A stretch of 64,000 nt of DNA from Duganella sp. Leaf126 (GTDB taxonomy: Bacteria > Pseudomonadota > Gammaproteobacteria > Burkholderiales > Burkholderiaceae_D). The stretch lies in contig NZ_LMNW01000012.1 of assembly GCF_001423125.1 (NCBI RefSeq), positions 310,656-374,655 on the forward strand. Direction: 5' to 3'. Numbering within the stretch: the stretch's first letter is position 1; the number at the start of each line of letters is the position of its first letter. The position numbers were made by a program, and so were the translations under genes. Shown piece by piece: positions 18,156-25,724 of the stretch. The notes beneath the pieces were generated by a model. The model made no database searches and was not told the origin of the DNA. It saw nothing but the letters and a program-made list of their open reading frames with translations.

Positions 18156-18461
18156 TCGCACCGATTCCGCAACACGGGTTTTGCCGGCCAGGTAAAGCCC
18201 GTTTTTTTTTGCCGGACCGGGTGGCCATGCCGGCAGCTGCCACGACGGGACGCTGCCGAGGGCAGGGGCGAGCGGTGGCACGGCCCGGGCGCCACGGGTC
18301 AGCGCTGCTGCACCGCGATCGTGATATTGTTCCCGGTAACGATGGCGCTGTCCGGCGCGCTGCCCTGCTTGCCCTGCTTCAGTGCCGTCGCCGGCGATGA
18401 TCGCAGCGGCACGCGCGCCTTGAAACGCCGATCTTGACCAGACAGAGAGAAGAGACGAGCA
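18156..18461. other. 306-bp intergenic region before the diguanylate cyclase gene
   Basis: It contains the terminator at 18174-18210, then about 250 bp of GC-rich sequence that must carry the promoter of the diguanylate cyclase gene. I see no clear -10/-35 pair and no long repeat. A 63-codon open frame on the minus strand here overlaps the next gene and is not convincing. Confidence 0.5.
18174..18210 (+). terminator. Rho-independent terminator
   Basis: ACGGGTTTT (18174-18182) pairs with AAAGCCCGT (18194-18202) with one G-U wobble, followed by a run of nine T (18202-18210). It ends the EF-hand gene. Confidence 0.88.
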
Positions 18462-19499
18462 GTGCCGATACCAGAGTCGAGAAACAGCAAGGACAGTCCG
18501 TTTGCATGGCTGTCCGACCGCCGTCAGCGCAGCAAGGAAGAGGTCATCCTGATGATCATGTGCGCGCTGAGCATTCCCAGCATCCTGCCGTTCGGCCTGT
18601 ACCGTCTGTGGCAGGGGGCATGGCTGTCGGCAGCGGTGGACCTGGCGCTGGTGCTGGCCATGCTGTCGGTGATCGTGCACGTGTGGCACACGGGGCGCCA
18701 CAAGGTGGCCAGCCTCGGTGTCACGCTGTTCTATTCGGCGGGCATGCTGGCCACGATCTACCTGCGCGGACTGTCGCTCGTGTACTGGGTGTACCCGACC
18801 ATGATCGCGGCGTTCTTCATGCTGCGGCCCAAGGTGGCGCTGGCGATCAACAGCGTCTCGCTGCTGGTGCTGGTGGCCATGCTGGAGCCGCAGATGCACC
18901 TGCTGAACCTGCTGACGGTGGTGGTGACGATCTCGCTGGTCAACCTGTTCGCCTATATCTTTTCGCACCGCACCGGCCTGCAAAACCGCGAACTGCACAT
19001 CGAGGCGGAGCGCGACTTCCTGACCGGCGTGGGCAACCGCCGCGCCCTCGACAGCAAGCTGGCCGGCTACGCAGCCGAACGCCGTCCGCAGCCCGAGGCA
19101 TGCCTGCTGCTGCTCGATCTCGACCACTTCAAGCAGGTCAACGACCACCACGGTCATCCGGCCGGCGACGAAGTGCTGCGCCGCCTGTGCGACGTGCTGC
19201 GGCACCACACCCGCGTGACCGACGAGATTTTCCGTTACGGCGGCGAAGAATTCGCCATCATTGCCCACGGCGCCAGCGTGCGCGCAGCCGGCAAGCTGGC
19301 CGACACCCTGCGCAGCGCCGTTGCCGCCGCACCGCTGCTCGACGGCCACCCGATCACCGCCTCGATCGGCGTCGCCCCGATGCCGCGCGGTACCGCACCG
19401 GCCGAGTGGCTGGAACAGGCGGACAAGATGCTGTATGCGGCCAAGGAGGGCGGGCGCAACACGGTGCGGGTGGCGCAAGCGGCAGCCGACGGCCGCTAA
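18462..19499 (+). CDS. membrane diguanylate cyclase (GGDEF)
   Basis: The 345-residue protein has about five or six hydrophobic segments between residues 28 and 168, then a GGDEF domain. The active-site motif is GGEEF (260-264), and an intact product-inhibition I-site RVTD (251-254) stands five residues before it; LLLDLDHFKQVNDHHGH carries the metal and nucleotide residues. It should make cyclic di-GMP at the inner membrane and be feedback-inhibited. The membrane half resembles no named sensor domain that I can recognise. No EAL partner lies next to it. Confidence 0.93.
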   Translation: MPIPESRNSKDSPFAWLSDRRQRSKEEVILMIMCALSIPSILPFGLYRLWQGAWLSAAVDLALVLAMLSVIVHVWHTGRHKVASLGVTLFYSAGMLATIYLRGLSLVYWVYPTMIAAFFMLRPKVALAINSVSLLVLVAMLEPQMHLLNLLTVVVTISLVNLFAYIFSHRTGLQNRELHIEAERDFLTGVGNRRALDSKLAGYAAERRPQPEACLLLLDLDHFKQVNDHHGHPAGDEVLRRLCDVLRHHTRVTDEIFRYGGEEFAIIAHGASVRAAGKLADTLRSAVAAAPLLDGHPITASIGVAPMPRGTAPAEWLEQADKMLYAAKEGGRNTVRVAQAAADGR

Positions 19500-19547
19500 G
19501 GCGGCTGGCCGGACCGGACAGCCATCCCGGCCCGGGGGCGCAGGCGG

Positions 19548-19850
19548 TCAAAACATCCAGGACAGGGAAATCCGCAGGCTCTTCCTGAAAACGATAATCG
19601 AAAACATGACGGCCATCAGAGAAATCAGATGGCTCGACATATACAGATAAATGCCGCTGGTGCGTAGCGTCTGCCGCATCATCGCAAAACCGATGCAGGG
19701 CGATGTCAGGCAGAGCAGCAGCAGGATCGGCGCCACCCATAAACGTTCCAGGTTATCGTGCAGATAGCCGAGCGCGCAATACCACGCGACCAGCGGTACC
19801 GGCACGGTCAGCAGCGCAACCAGGATCAGTGTCGAGACCAGATAAGCCAT
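19548..19850 (-). CDS. small membrane protein, 100 residues
   Basis: The product has three predicted membrane helices (residues about 3-27, 38-58 and 70-88) and a short basic C-terminus (FRKSLRISLSWMF). AGGGGGA stands 6 bp before the ATG. I do not recognise a family. It is convergent with the diguanylate cyclase gene, and its base composition is slightly less GC-rich than its neighbours. Confidence 0.6.
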   Translation of the reverse strand: MAYLVSTLILVALLTVPVPLVAWYCALGYLHDNLERLWVAPILLLLCLTSPCIGFAMMRQTLRTSGIYLYMSSHLISLMAVMFSIIVFRKSLRISLSWMF

Positions 19851-20006
19851 AGTTTCCCCCTTCCTGCTTTATACGTGGGCCGATACCGGTACAGATTCAC
19901 ACAATGTCACCGACCGGTATTCATGGCGCCGCGTTGCCGAATTTCGGAGAATAAATCGTGCTGGCGTGGCAGCCGCGTCACACAGCTGCCATTCTCTTAA
20001 GGTGGT

Positions 20007-20025
20007 ATAAAAATCAAATTTTTAT
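20007..20025. terminator. AT-rich hairpin after the serine hydrolase gene
   Basis: ATAAAAAT and ATTTTTAT are perfect 8-bp complements around a 3-base loop, 51 bp past the end of the leftward serine hydrolase gene. The stem has no GC pairs, so termination would be weak. The whole gap 19851-20075 is unusually AT-rich and also holds the promoter of the small membrane protein gene. Confidence 0.4.
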
Positions 20026-20075
20026 TGAGAGCGCTTACCTGCAGATACTGCGCGTGCATTGGTCGCGCATCGGCA

Positions 20076-21563
20076 TTAGCGCGACGCAGCTGCGGTGCTT
20101 GCATCCGGCGCGTCGTCCTCATCCTCATCGTCGTCCTGGTCCGCCCGCGGCGCCGGTGCGATTGGCGGCGGCATGGCATCGACCTGTTGCACCACCTGCG
20201 CCAGCAGCGCCTGCGGCCGGTACTGCAGCGCGTCCGGTGTCAGACCCAGGCGCACCACCACCAGCTGGCGCGACGGCACGATGGCGATCGACTGGCCGTC
20301 GTGGCCCTGCATCCAGTAGGTATCGGCCGGCAGGCCGTACGGACCGTCGGCGTTGGGACCCGTGGTCGGTCCCTGGCGCCAGACCAGGCCCTGGCCGTAC
20401 CGGCCGCCGGAGGCCGGCACCGGGGCCTGCATCGCTGCGACGAACCCCGGCGGCAGCATCCGCTTGCCCTGCCACACGCCATCCTGCAGCAGGAACTGGC
20501 CGAAGCGCGCCCAGTCCTGGGTCGTCGCGTACATGTAGCTGGAGCCGACCAGCGTGCCGCGTGCATCGGCTTCGATGATGGCGCTGCTCATGCCCAGCGG
20601 GGCAAACAGCTGGTCGTGCGGCAGCGCCAGTGCGCCGGTTGCGCTGACGCTGCCGGTCGGCACCGCTGCGCGCTGCCAGATGCGCGCCAGCAGCACCGTG
20701 CTGCCGCTCGCATACTGCCATACCGTGCCCGGCGTGTGCGCCAGCGGCTGCGCGGCCGCGAAGGCCGCCATGTCCGGTTCCAGGTATAACATGCGGGTGA
20801 CGTCGGAAACGTCGCCGTAGGCTTCATTGAACTGCAGGCCGCTGGTCATGGCCATCAGCTGCGCCAGCGTGATCTGCGCGCGCGGGTCGGCCGGATCCGC
20901 CCAGCAGCCCGTGCGCCCCGGTGCAAGGCTGCCGTCGGCGATGCCGATGCCAGCCAGCGCCGCAGTGACGGTCTTGGTCATCGACCAGCCGAGCAGCGGG
21001 ACGCCGACACCGAAACCGTCGCCGTAGCGCTGCGCCACCAGGCGGCCGCGATGGATCACGACCAGGCCGCGCATGCCGGGGCCGGCCAGCTTGTCGTCGT
21101 TGACGGCAGCCTGGATGGCCGGCAGCGTCTCGGCCATGGCGCCGGTGGGCCATGGCACGTTGGGCGAGGCGCTCCAGATGCGCAGGGGAGGGTATTGATA
21201 GCGGCTGGCCTGGGCCAGGTCGCCGTCCGGCACCACCGCGCAGCCGGTGCCGGGCCGGTACACGGCCAGGCCCTGGCCCAGCAGGCCGAAAAAGTCGGCA
21301 TGGACGGTCTTGTTCTGCCGGTCCACCCGTACCCGCAGGTACTTGAGCAACGGATGCCCGGGCGCCTGCACGTCATCGGCCAGCACGTCCTGCGCATCGC
21401 GGTGGGCGATGAAGACGTTGGAGCAGACGATCTTGGCGCCGTAGGCAGCGCCCACCCGCAGTAGTTGGGGCGGACGCCCGATCAGGGTGAGGGCGGCGCC
21501 GGCAGCCACCACCAGCAAGGCGCCGGCGGCGATGACCAGGCGCGGCACCAGCTTATTGGGCAT
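20076..21563 (-). CDS. beta-lactamase-fold serine hydrolase (class C / PBP4-like)
   Basis: The 495-residue protein begins with a membrane anchor or signal (LVIAAGALLVVAAGAALTLIG). The serine-hydrolase domain starts near residue 165: catalytic motif SMTK (Ser194, Lys197), a tyrosine motif in WQYASGS, and MQGHDGQS in place of KTG. This is the set of the 6-aminohexanoate-dimer hydrolase/EstB-like branch rather than a true AmpC. The C-terminus is strongly acidic (DQDDDEDEDDAPD). The substrate cannot be predicted. It sits downstream of the TonB receptor gene on the same strand with a 217-bp gap, so it probably has its own promoter. Confidence 0.82.
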   Translation of the reverse strand: MPNKLVPRLVIAAGALLVVAAGAALTLIGRPPQLLRVGAAYGAKIVCSNVFIAHRDAQDVLADDVQAPGHPLLKYLRVRVDRQNKTVHADFFGLLGQGLAVYRPGTGCAVVPDGDLAQASRYQYPPLRIWSASPNVPWPTGAMAETLPAIQAAVNDDKLAGPGMRGLVVIHRGRLVAQRYGDGFGVGVPLLGWSMTKTVTAALAGIGIADGSLAPGRTGCWADPADPRAQITLAQLMAMTSGLQFNEAYGDVSDVTRMLYLEPDMAAFAAAQPLAHTPGTVWQYASGSTVLLARIWQRAAVPTGSVSATGALALPHDQLFAPLGMSSAIIEADARGTLVGSSYMYATTQDWARFGQFLLQDGVWQGKRMLPPGFVAAMQAPVPASGGRYGQGLVWRQGPTTGPNADGPYGLPADTYWMQGHDGQSIAIVPSRQLVVVRLGLTPDALQYRPQALLAQVVQQVDAMPPPIAPAPRADQDDDEDEDDAPDASTAAASR

Positions 21564-21648
21564 AGGGGAGAGGATTCAACTTCCGGGTCCGTTTCACTAC
21601 ACAATCGACCTGATCGATTATGCCCAGTTCGACCTGCGAATACAACGA

Positions 21649-21672
21649 GCAAATGCGCGGGCAAATGCGCGG
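21649..21672. repeat. Tandem 12-bp duplication
   Basis: GCAAATGCGCGG occurs twice back to back in the gap between the TonB receptor and serine hydrolase genes. TCGACCTG is also repeated at 21605-21612 and 21629-21636. They may be regulatory or simple slippage products. Confidence 0.5.
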
Positions 21673-21780
21673 CCGGAAGTCAGGGTAGACGTGCAGGCGG
21701 ACGCGCAGCCAGGTGCGCGGCCACCCGCGAGGTCACGCGCGCGGCCGATACCCAAGGTAGCGGCCGGCGCTAGGGACAAG

Positions 21781-23937
21781 TTAGAAGCTCGTCGACAGGC
21801 CTGCGTACAGCGAACGGCGCGCGCCGTACTGCGGTGCGCCCACGCCCACGCCGGAACCGTCGCGCAGCAGGTAGGACTTGTCGAACAGGTTGATCACCGC
21901 GATGCGGCCTTCGACATTGCCGGCGCCCGACTGTTTCCAGTTGTGGGTCAGCGCCAGGTTGACCGTGGTGTACGACGGCAGGTGACCGGAGTTCGGCGCA
22001 GCGCCGTCCGGCGTGGTGCGCAGGCCGCTGCCGTACAGGAAGTCGCTGCTGATCTGCGAATCGCCGAAGTGGTAGTGGGCGCCGCCCGACACGGTGTAGG
22101 TCTGGTCGTGGTCCACGTAGATGTAGTGGTTGCTGATGTACGCCAGTTCATCGACGCCGAACAGCGACTGGCCGGAGACGATGTTTTCCGCCTTGGCGCG
22201 TTGCGTGGTCAGGTTGAGGAAGCCGCCCCAGTGCGCCTGGCTGTAGATCGCCGACAGTTCCAGGCCCTTGGCAAAGCCGTGTTCATAGTTGAACGGCGAG
22301 AGGATCAGCGCCTGGCCGAACTGGCCCTCGTCGAGCATGTTGTGGATCTTCTTGTAGTAGGCGTCGGCGGTCAGGGTCAGCTGGCCGTTGACCTTGTGGC
22401 TCACGCCCACGTCGAAGTAGTTGGTGCGCTCGGCGCGCACGTTGTCCGAGATGGCCACGGCCGGCGCATTGGTGGTGCCGGCGTACTTGTCGATGCTCTC
22501 CTGGGCGGCCAGTTCCTGCGGCGGTGGCGTGAAGTAGCGCGAATAGCCGGCGTGCAGGGCGGTGTCCTTGCCGACCTGCCAGGCCAGGTTGGCGCGCGGG
22601 CTCCATTGCTGCTCGTTGATGAAGGCGCGCACCTTGTCGTAACGGACGCCGTAGTTCAGCGTCAGCGGCGCGGCGATGCGCCATTCGTCCTGCAGGTACA
22701 CGCTGCCGAGCTTGCCGGTCTGGCGGCTGTTGTCGACGATGGTGCGCGGGTCGGTCGAGGCCTGGCTGCCGTCGTCGTTGGTGTCGAACACGGCCACGCT
22801 GTTGTCGCTGCGGGTGTTCTGGCGCGCATACGACAGGCCGGTGCGCAGCGTGTGCTGCGGGTTGAGCTTGTAGCTGAGGTCGAACTGGGCGCCGCTGGCC
22901 GAGTTCGAGCGCAGCGTGTCGGAGCCGACGCCGTTGTAGATCAGGTCGCCCAGCGCATCGGGCGTGTAGTGCAGTTCCGAGTACTGGTGGAAGGCCGAGA
23001 CCTGGTAATTGAGGTCGCCCAGGCTTTTCTGCAGCGACAGCACCACGAAGCGGTTCACCTCGCGCTGGTGCTGGTCCAGCTGCGACGACGGTGCGTTGGT
23101 GGTGCCGGCGGCGGCGTCGCTCTGGCCGGTCAGCGAAAACGCCGGCGCCTGGTCCGGGTTGTTCGGAATCTGGAAGCGGCCGTTATAGGTGCCGAACATC
23201 AGGCCCAGGCGGGTCTGGTCGTCGAGGAAGTACGACAGCGCGCCGAAGGACTTGGTCTGCTGGGTGTGGTTATGCAGCGAATCGCGGCCCGGCAGCGGGT
23301 TCTCGATGCCAAGATCGTTGCGCAGGTAGCTGCCCGACAGGTAGTAGTTGAAGGCGCCCTGGGTGCCGAAGAATTCCGCGCTCGGCTCGTAATGGTTGTT
23401 GGAACCGGCCAGTACGCCGATGCGCCCGCCCGGCTGGGTCGTGCCTTCCTTGGTCTGGATGTCGACGATGCCGGCCGTGCGCAGGCCGAACTGCGCCGGC
23501 AGGGCGCCCGTGATGAAGTCGGTCTGCTGGACGAAGCGGGTATCGATCGACTGGCCGAAACCGCTGATACTTTCCGGCAGCTGGACGCCGTTGACGCGGT
23601 ATTGCACGTTGGCGTGGTCGTCGCGCACGTGGATCGAACCGGATGCCTTGGAGTCCTGGCTCACGCCCGGCAGGCGCAGCAGCACTTCGTTGAACGGCGT
23701 GTTGTCGCCCTGTCCCAGCTGGTCGATCATGTGGCGGTCAATCGTGTAGACGGTGGTGCCGACATTGGGCGACAGGTCGATGCGGGCGCTTTTCAGGTGC
23801 GCGGCGGTCACTTCCACCTGTTGCAGCGGCTGGTCGGTGCCGGTGGCGTCGGGCGCATCTTCAGCGTGGGAGTGGGTGGTGTAGAAGGCGGCAGCCAGCA
23901 GCAGTGGCAGGGCGCGCAGTTGAGGAGCGTGTTGCAT
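21781..23937 (-). CDS. TonB-dependent outer-membrane receptor
   Basis: The 718-residue protein has a signal peptide (LRALPLLLAAAFYTTHSHAED), a TonB-box-like QVEVTA segment, a plug domain (residues about 45-160, with FNEVLLRLPGVSQDS and YRVNGVQLPE) and a beta-barrel ending in Phe (GLSTSF), as outer-membrane proteins do. It imports a ligand with TonB energy. The short upstream gene on the same strand encodes a His/Cys-containing DUF2946-like protein, a partner commonly seen with metal (for example copper) receptors, so metal uptake is a fair guess. The ligand is not readable from the sequence. Confidence 0.88.
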   Translation of the reverse strand: MQHAPQLRALPLLLAAAFYTTHSHAEDAPDATGTDQPLQQVEVTAAHLKSARIDLSPNVGTTVYTIDRHMIDQLGQGDNTPFNEVLLRLPGVSQDSKASGSIHVRDDHANVQYRVNGVQLPESISGFGQSIDTRFVQQTDFITGALPAQFGLRTAGIVDIQTKEGTTQPGGRIGVLAGSNNHYEPSAEFFGTQGAFNYYLSGSYLRNDLGIENPLPGRDSLHNHTQQTKSFGALSYFLDDQTRLGLMFGTYNGRFQIPNNPDQAPAFSLTGQSDAAAGTTNAPSSQLDQHQREVNRFVVLSLQKSLGDLNYQVSAFHQYSELHYTPDALGDLIYNGVGSDTLRSNSASGAQFDLSYKLNPQHTLRTGLSYARQNTRSDNSVAVFDTNDDGSQASTDPRTIVDNSRQTGKLGSVYLQDEWRIAAPLTLNYGVRYDKVRAFINEQQWSPRANLAWQVGKDTALHAGYSRYFTPPPQELAAQESIDKYAGTTNAPAVAISDNVRAERTNYFDVGVSHKVNGQLTLTADAYYKKIHNMLDEGQFGQALILSPFNYEHGFAKGLELSAIYSQAHWGGFLNLTTQRAKAENIVSGQSLFGVDELAYISNHYIYVDHDQTYTVSGGAHYHFGDSQISSDFLYGSGLRTTPDGAAPNSGHLPSYTTVNLALTHNWKQSGAGNVEGRIAVINLFDKSYLLRDGSGVGVGAPQYGARRSLYAGLSTSF

Positions 23938-24037
23938 GTTCTATCCTTGGATGTCGGGCGTGACGGTGCACGGACGTGCAGCGGCGTCACGCAAAAAAGC
24001 GTCGGATCGGCGGCAAGCGCCGAAACTCGGAAAACGA

Positions 24038-24379
24038 TCAGAGGGGAAAAACAGCAACGGCCGGCGGCGCGTGCGAGGGGGGCGTCAGATAGCTGGTGCG
24101 CAGCCGTGGTGCGTGGTAGGCCGGCGCAGGCGCAGCGTAGGCGAACGTGACGGCAAGCGGCGCCACCGCGGCCGGCGGCGGCAGGTCGCCGAGCGGCATG
24201 TCGGCCACCTGGCAGGCCGCGCAATCCGTATGGTTTTCGGCATACGCGTGGGCGTGCGCATTCGCGCCGAGCAGCTGCAACGCCAGGAACAGCAGCACGA
24301 ACACCATCACCAGGCGCTGGTAGCGCTGGGTTCGCAACTGTCGGTGCGAGGTGACGTGACTGGCGGCGGAGGCGTGCAT
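24038..24379 (-). CDS. DUF2946-like exported protein with His/Cys motif
   Basis: From the ATG at 24379 (MHASAASHVTSHRQL) the product is 113 residues: one hydrophobic helix (LVMVFVLLFLALQLLGANAHA), then AHAYAENHTDCAACQVADMPL with a CxxC motif near several histidines, and a Pro/Ala-rich tail. This layout matches the DUF2946 family as I know it, whose members sit in front of TonB-dependent receptors. It lies 100 bp upstream of the receptor gene, on the same strand, and probably in the same transcript. A metal-binding or sensing role is inferred from the motif only. Confidence 0.65.
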   Translation of the reverse strand: MHASAASHVTSHRQLRTQRYQRLVMVFVLLFLALQLLGANAHAHAYAENHTDCAACQVADMPLGDLPPPAAVAPLAVTFAYAAPAPAYHAPRLRTSYLTPPSHAPPAVAVFPL

Positions 24380-24429
24380 GGGCGCGATTCTACAGGGATG
24401 TACCCATAACGACAACGCTTGTTATCGTA

Positions 24430-25152
24430 TCAATGTCGGCGCAGTTCCCCGTGGTCGCCGACCAGCCCGCGCCGGGTGGCCAGCACCACGGCGTGCGTGC
24501 GCGCCGTGGCGCCCAGCTTGTCGAACAGGCCCTTGACATGGGTTTTGACGGTGCCCACGCCGATCCCGAGTTCGCGCGCGATCGACTTGTTGCACTGGCC
24601 CTGGGCCAGCAGCTGCAGCACATCGGTTTCGCGGCTGGTCAAGCCGATGCGGGTAAAGCTGTCCGCCACGCAGCGGCTCAGTTCCGCGCTCAGGTAGCGC
24701 GCGCCGCGCCCCAGCGTGCGCACGGCGGTCAGCAACTGGTCGGCCGGACTGTGCTGCAGCAGATAGCCGTGGACACCGGCCATCATCGCGGTGCGCACGT
24801 CCCATTCGCGCTCGAGCTGGGTGACGATCAGTATGCGCGGCTGGGGCGCGCCGGGCAGGGCGTCGGCGGCGCGGCGCATCTGCGCGATGCCGTCCTTGTG
24901 GTTGAGGATCAGTACAGCGGCGTCGTCATGACCCTCTGCCGGCGCCGCCTGGTCGGTTGCCATGTGCACGTCCATGCGCACGTCCAGGTCGGCGCCGCCG
25001 GCCAGCAGCGCGGCCAGCCCGGCGCTGACGATCGGATCGGCATGGGCCACCACCACGGTGAGCTTCTGGTCGGGCGGCATGCCGGCGGTGCCGGCCTGGC
25101 TGGTGCTGCTGCCGCTGGCTGCCTGCGGCCAGCTTTTGCTATCGAGTCGCAT
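24430..25152 (-). CDS. LuxR-type regulator with degenerate receiver domain
   Basis: The 240-residue protein has a receiver-like domain (residues about 30-150) and a C-terminal LuxR/NarL helix-turn-helix (LTSRETDVLQLLAQGQCNKSIARELGIGVGTVKTHVKGLFDKLG). The receiver has lost its phosphorylation machinery: the acidic pair is replaced in VVVAHADP (37-40), the phospho-acceptor Asp is Asn84 (LILNHKDG), and the conserved Lys is Gln133 (LLQHSP). It is thus likely to work without phosphorylation, by ligand or constitutively. AGGAG stands 8 bp before the ATG. It is divergent from the XapX/amidohydrolase operon across 305 bp and is a candidate regulator of it. Confidence 0.88.
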   Translation of the reverse strand: MRLDSKSWPQAASGSSTSQAGTAGMPPDQKLTVVVAHADPIVSAGLAALLAGGADLDVRMDVHMATDQAAPAEGHDDAAVLILNHKDGIAQMRRAADALPGAPQPRILIVTQLEREWDVRTAMMAGVHGYLLQHSPADQLLTAVRTLGRGARYLSAELSRCVADSFTRIGLTSRETDVLQLLAQGQCNKSIARELGIGVGTVKTHVKGLFDKLGATARTHAVVLATRRGLVGDHGELRRH

Positions 25153-25457
25153 AAGGTTTCTCCTGGGTTGCCGTGCCGGCGATACGTCGCCAGCGCCACG
25201 ACAGCGTAACTGCGATGGTCGAAAATGCCACGACCCGATCCGGTGGTGCCGTCATCACCAGATCGGGTGATAACGGCCAGGGAAGGCCGGCATACTCCCC
25301 GAAAGAGGTAGCGCGGGCCGGTCATTACCGGTGATGGCAGCAGGCGGCGCGGCACCTACACTGTGGGCCCGGCGTTGCTGCGGTGCGCCCTGTCCAAAGA
25401 CAGGTGCGGCGGCCAGCGTCAACCAGTACAGTCTGAATTTTTGAGGAGTTGTCCGCC
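25153..25457. other. 305-bp divergent intergenic region
   Basis: It lies between the degenerate-receiver regulator and the XapX gene and must hold both promoters. Visible elements are GGCGA-TACG-TCGCC near 25167, a perfect 6-bp inverted repeat CCTGTC / GACAGG at 25389-25404 with a 4-base loop, and GAGGAG at 25443-25448 as the XapX ribosome-binding site. No open reading frame here looks real. Confidence 0.5.
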
Positions 25458-25724
25458 ATGAGGATGTATATCATCTCGATTGCCACCGGCCTGCTGGTCG
25501 GCGTCATCTACGCCCTGTTGAATGTCCGCTCGCCGGCGCCGCCGGTGATCGCCCTGCTCGGCCTGGCCGGCATCCTGATCGGCGAACAGATCCCGCCGCT
25601 GGTGCGCACCTGGATCAAGCCCGAGGCCACCAAGGTCTCGTGGGTGGCAGACCACGTCAAGCCGCACTGCTTTGGCAAGCTGCCCACTGCCCAACAATCC
25701 GATCAAGCCAAAAGGAGCGCATGA
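25458..25724 (+). CDS. XapX-domain small membrane protein
   Basis: The 88-residue protein has two hydrophobic helices with the XapX (DUF1427) pattern: YIISIATGLLVGVIYALLNVRSPAPPVIALLGLAGILIGEQIPP. The basic C-terminal tail ends KHP-like with VADHVKPHCFGKLP. Its function is unknown; the family is often found beside amidohydrolases. I choose the ATG at 25458 because GAGGAG stands 9 bp upstream. Its stop overlaps the next start in an ATGA. Confidence 0.8.
   Translation: MRMYIISIATGLLVGVIYALLNVRSPAPPVIALLGLAGILIGEQIPPLVRTWIKPEATKVSWVADHVKPHCFGKLPTAQQSDQAKRSA

Noticed and set aside
18299-18490. A 63-codon minus-strand frame before the diguanylate cyclase gene
   Set aside because: It overlaps the start of a convincing plus-strand gene, has no ribosome-binding site that I can see, and matches no family.
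20007-20025. A strong terminator or riboswitch in the AT-rich gap
   Set aside because: The stem is only A-T pairs with a 3-base loop; it can be at best a weak terminator and shows no riboswitch features.
20076-21563. AmpC-type resistance enzyme
   Set aside because: The KTG box is replaced by a GHDG motif and the protein has a long N-terminal extension, which fits general serine hydrolases rather than class C beta-lactamases.
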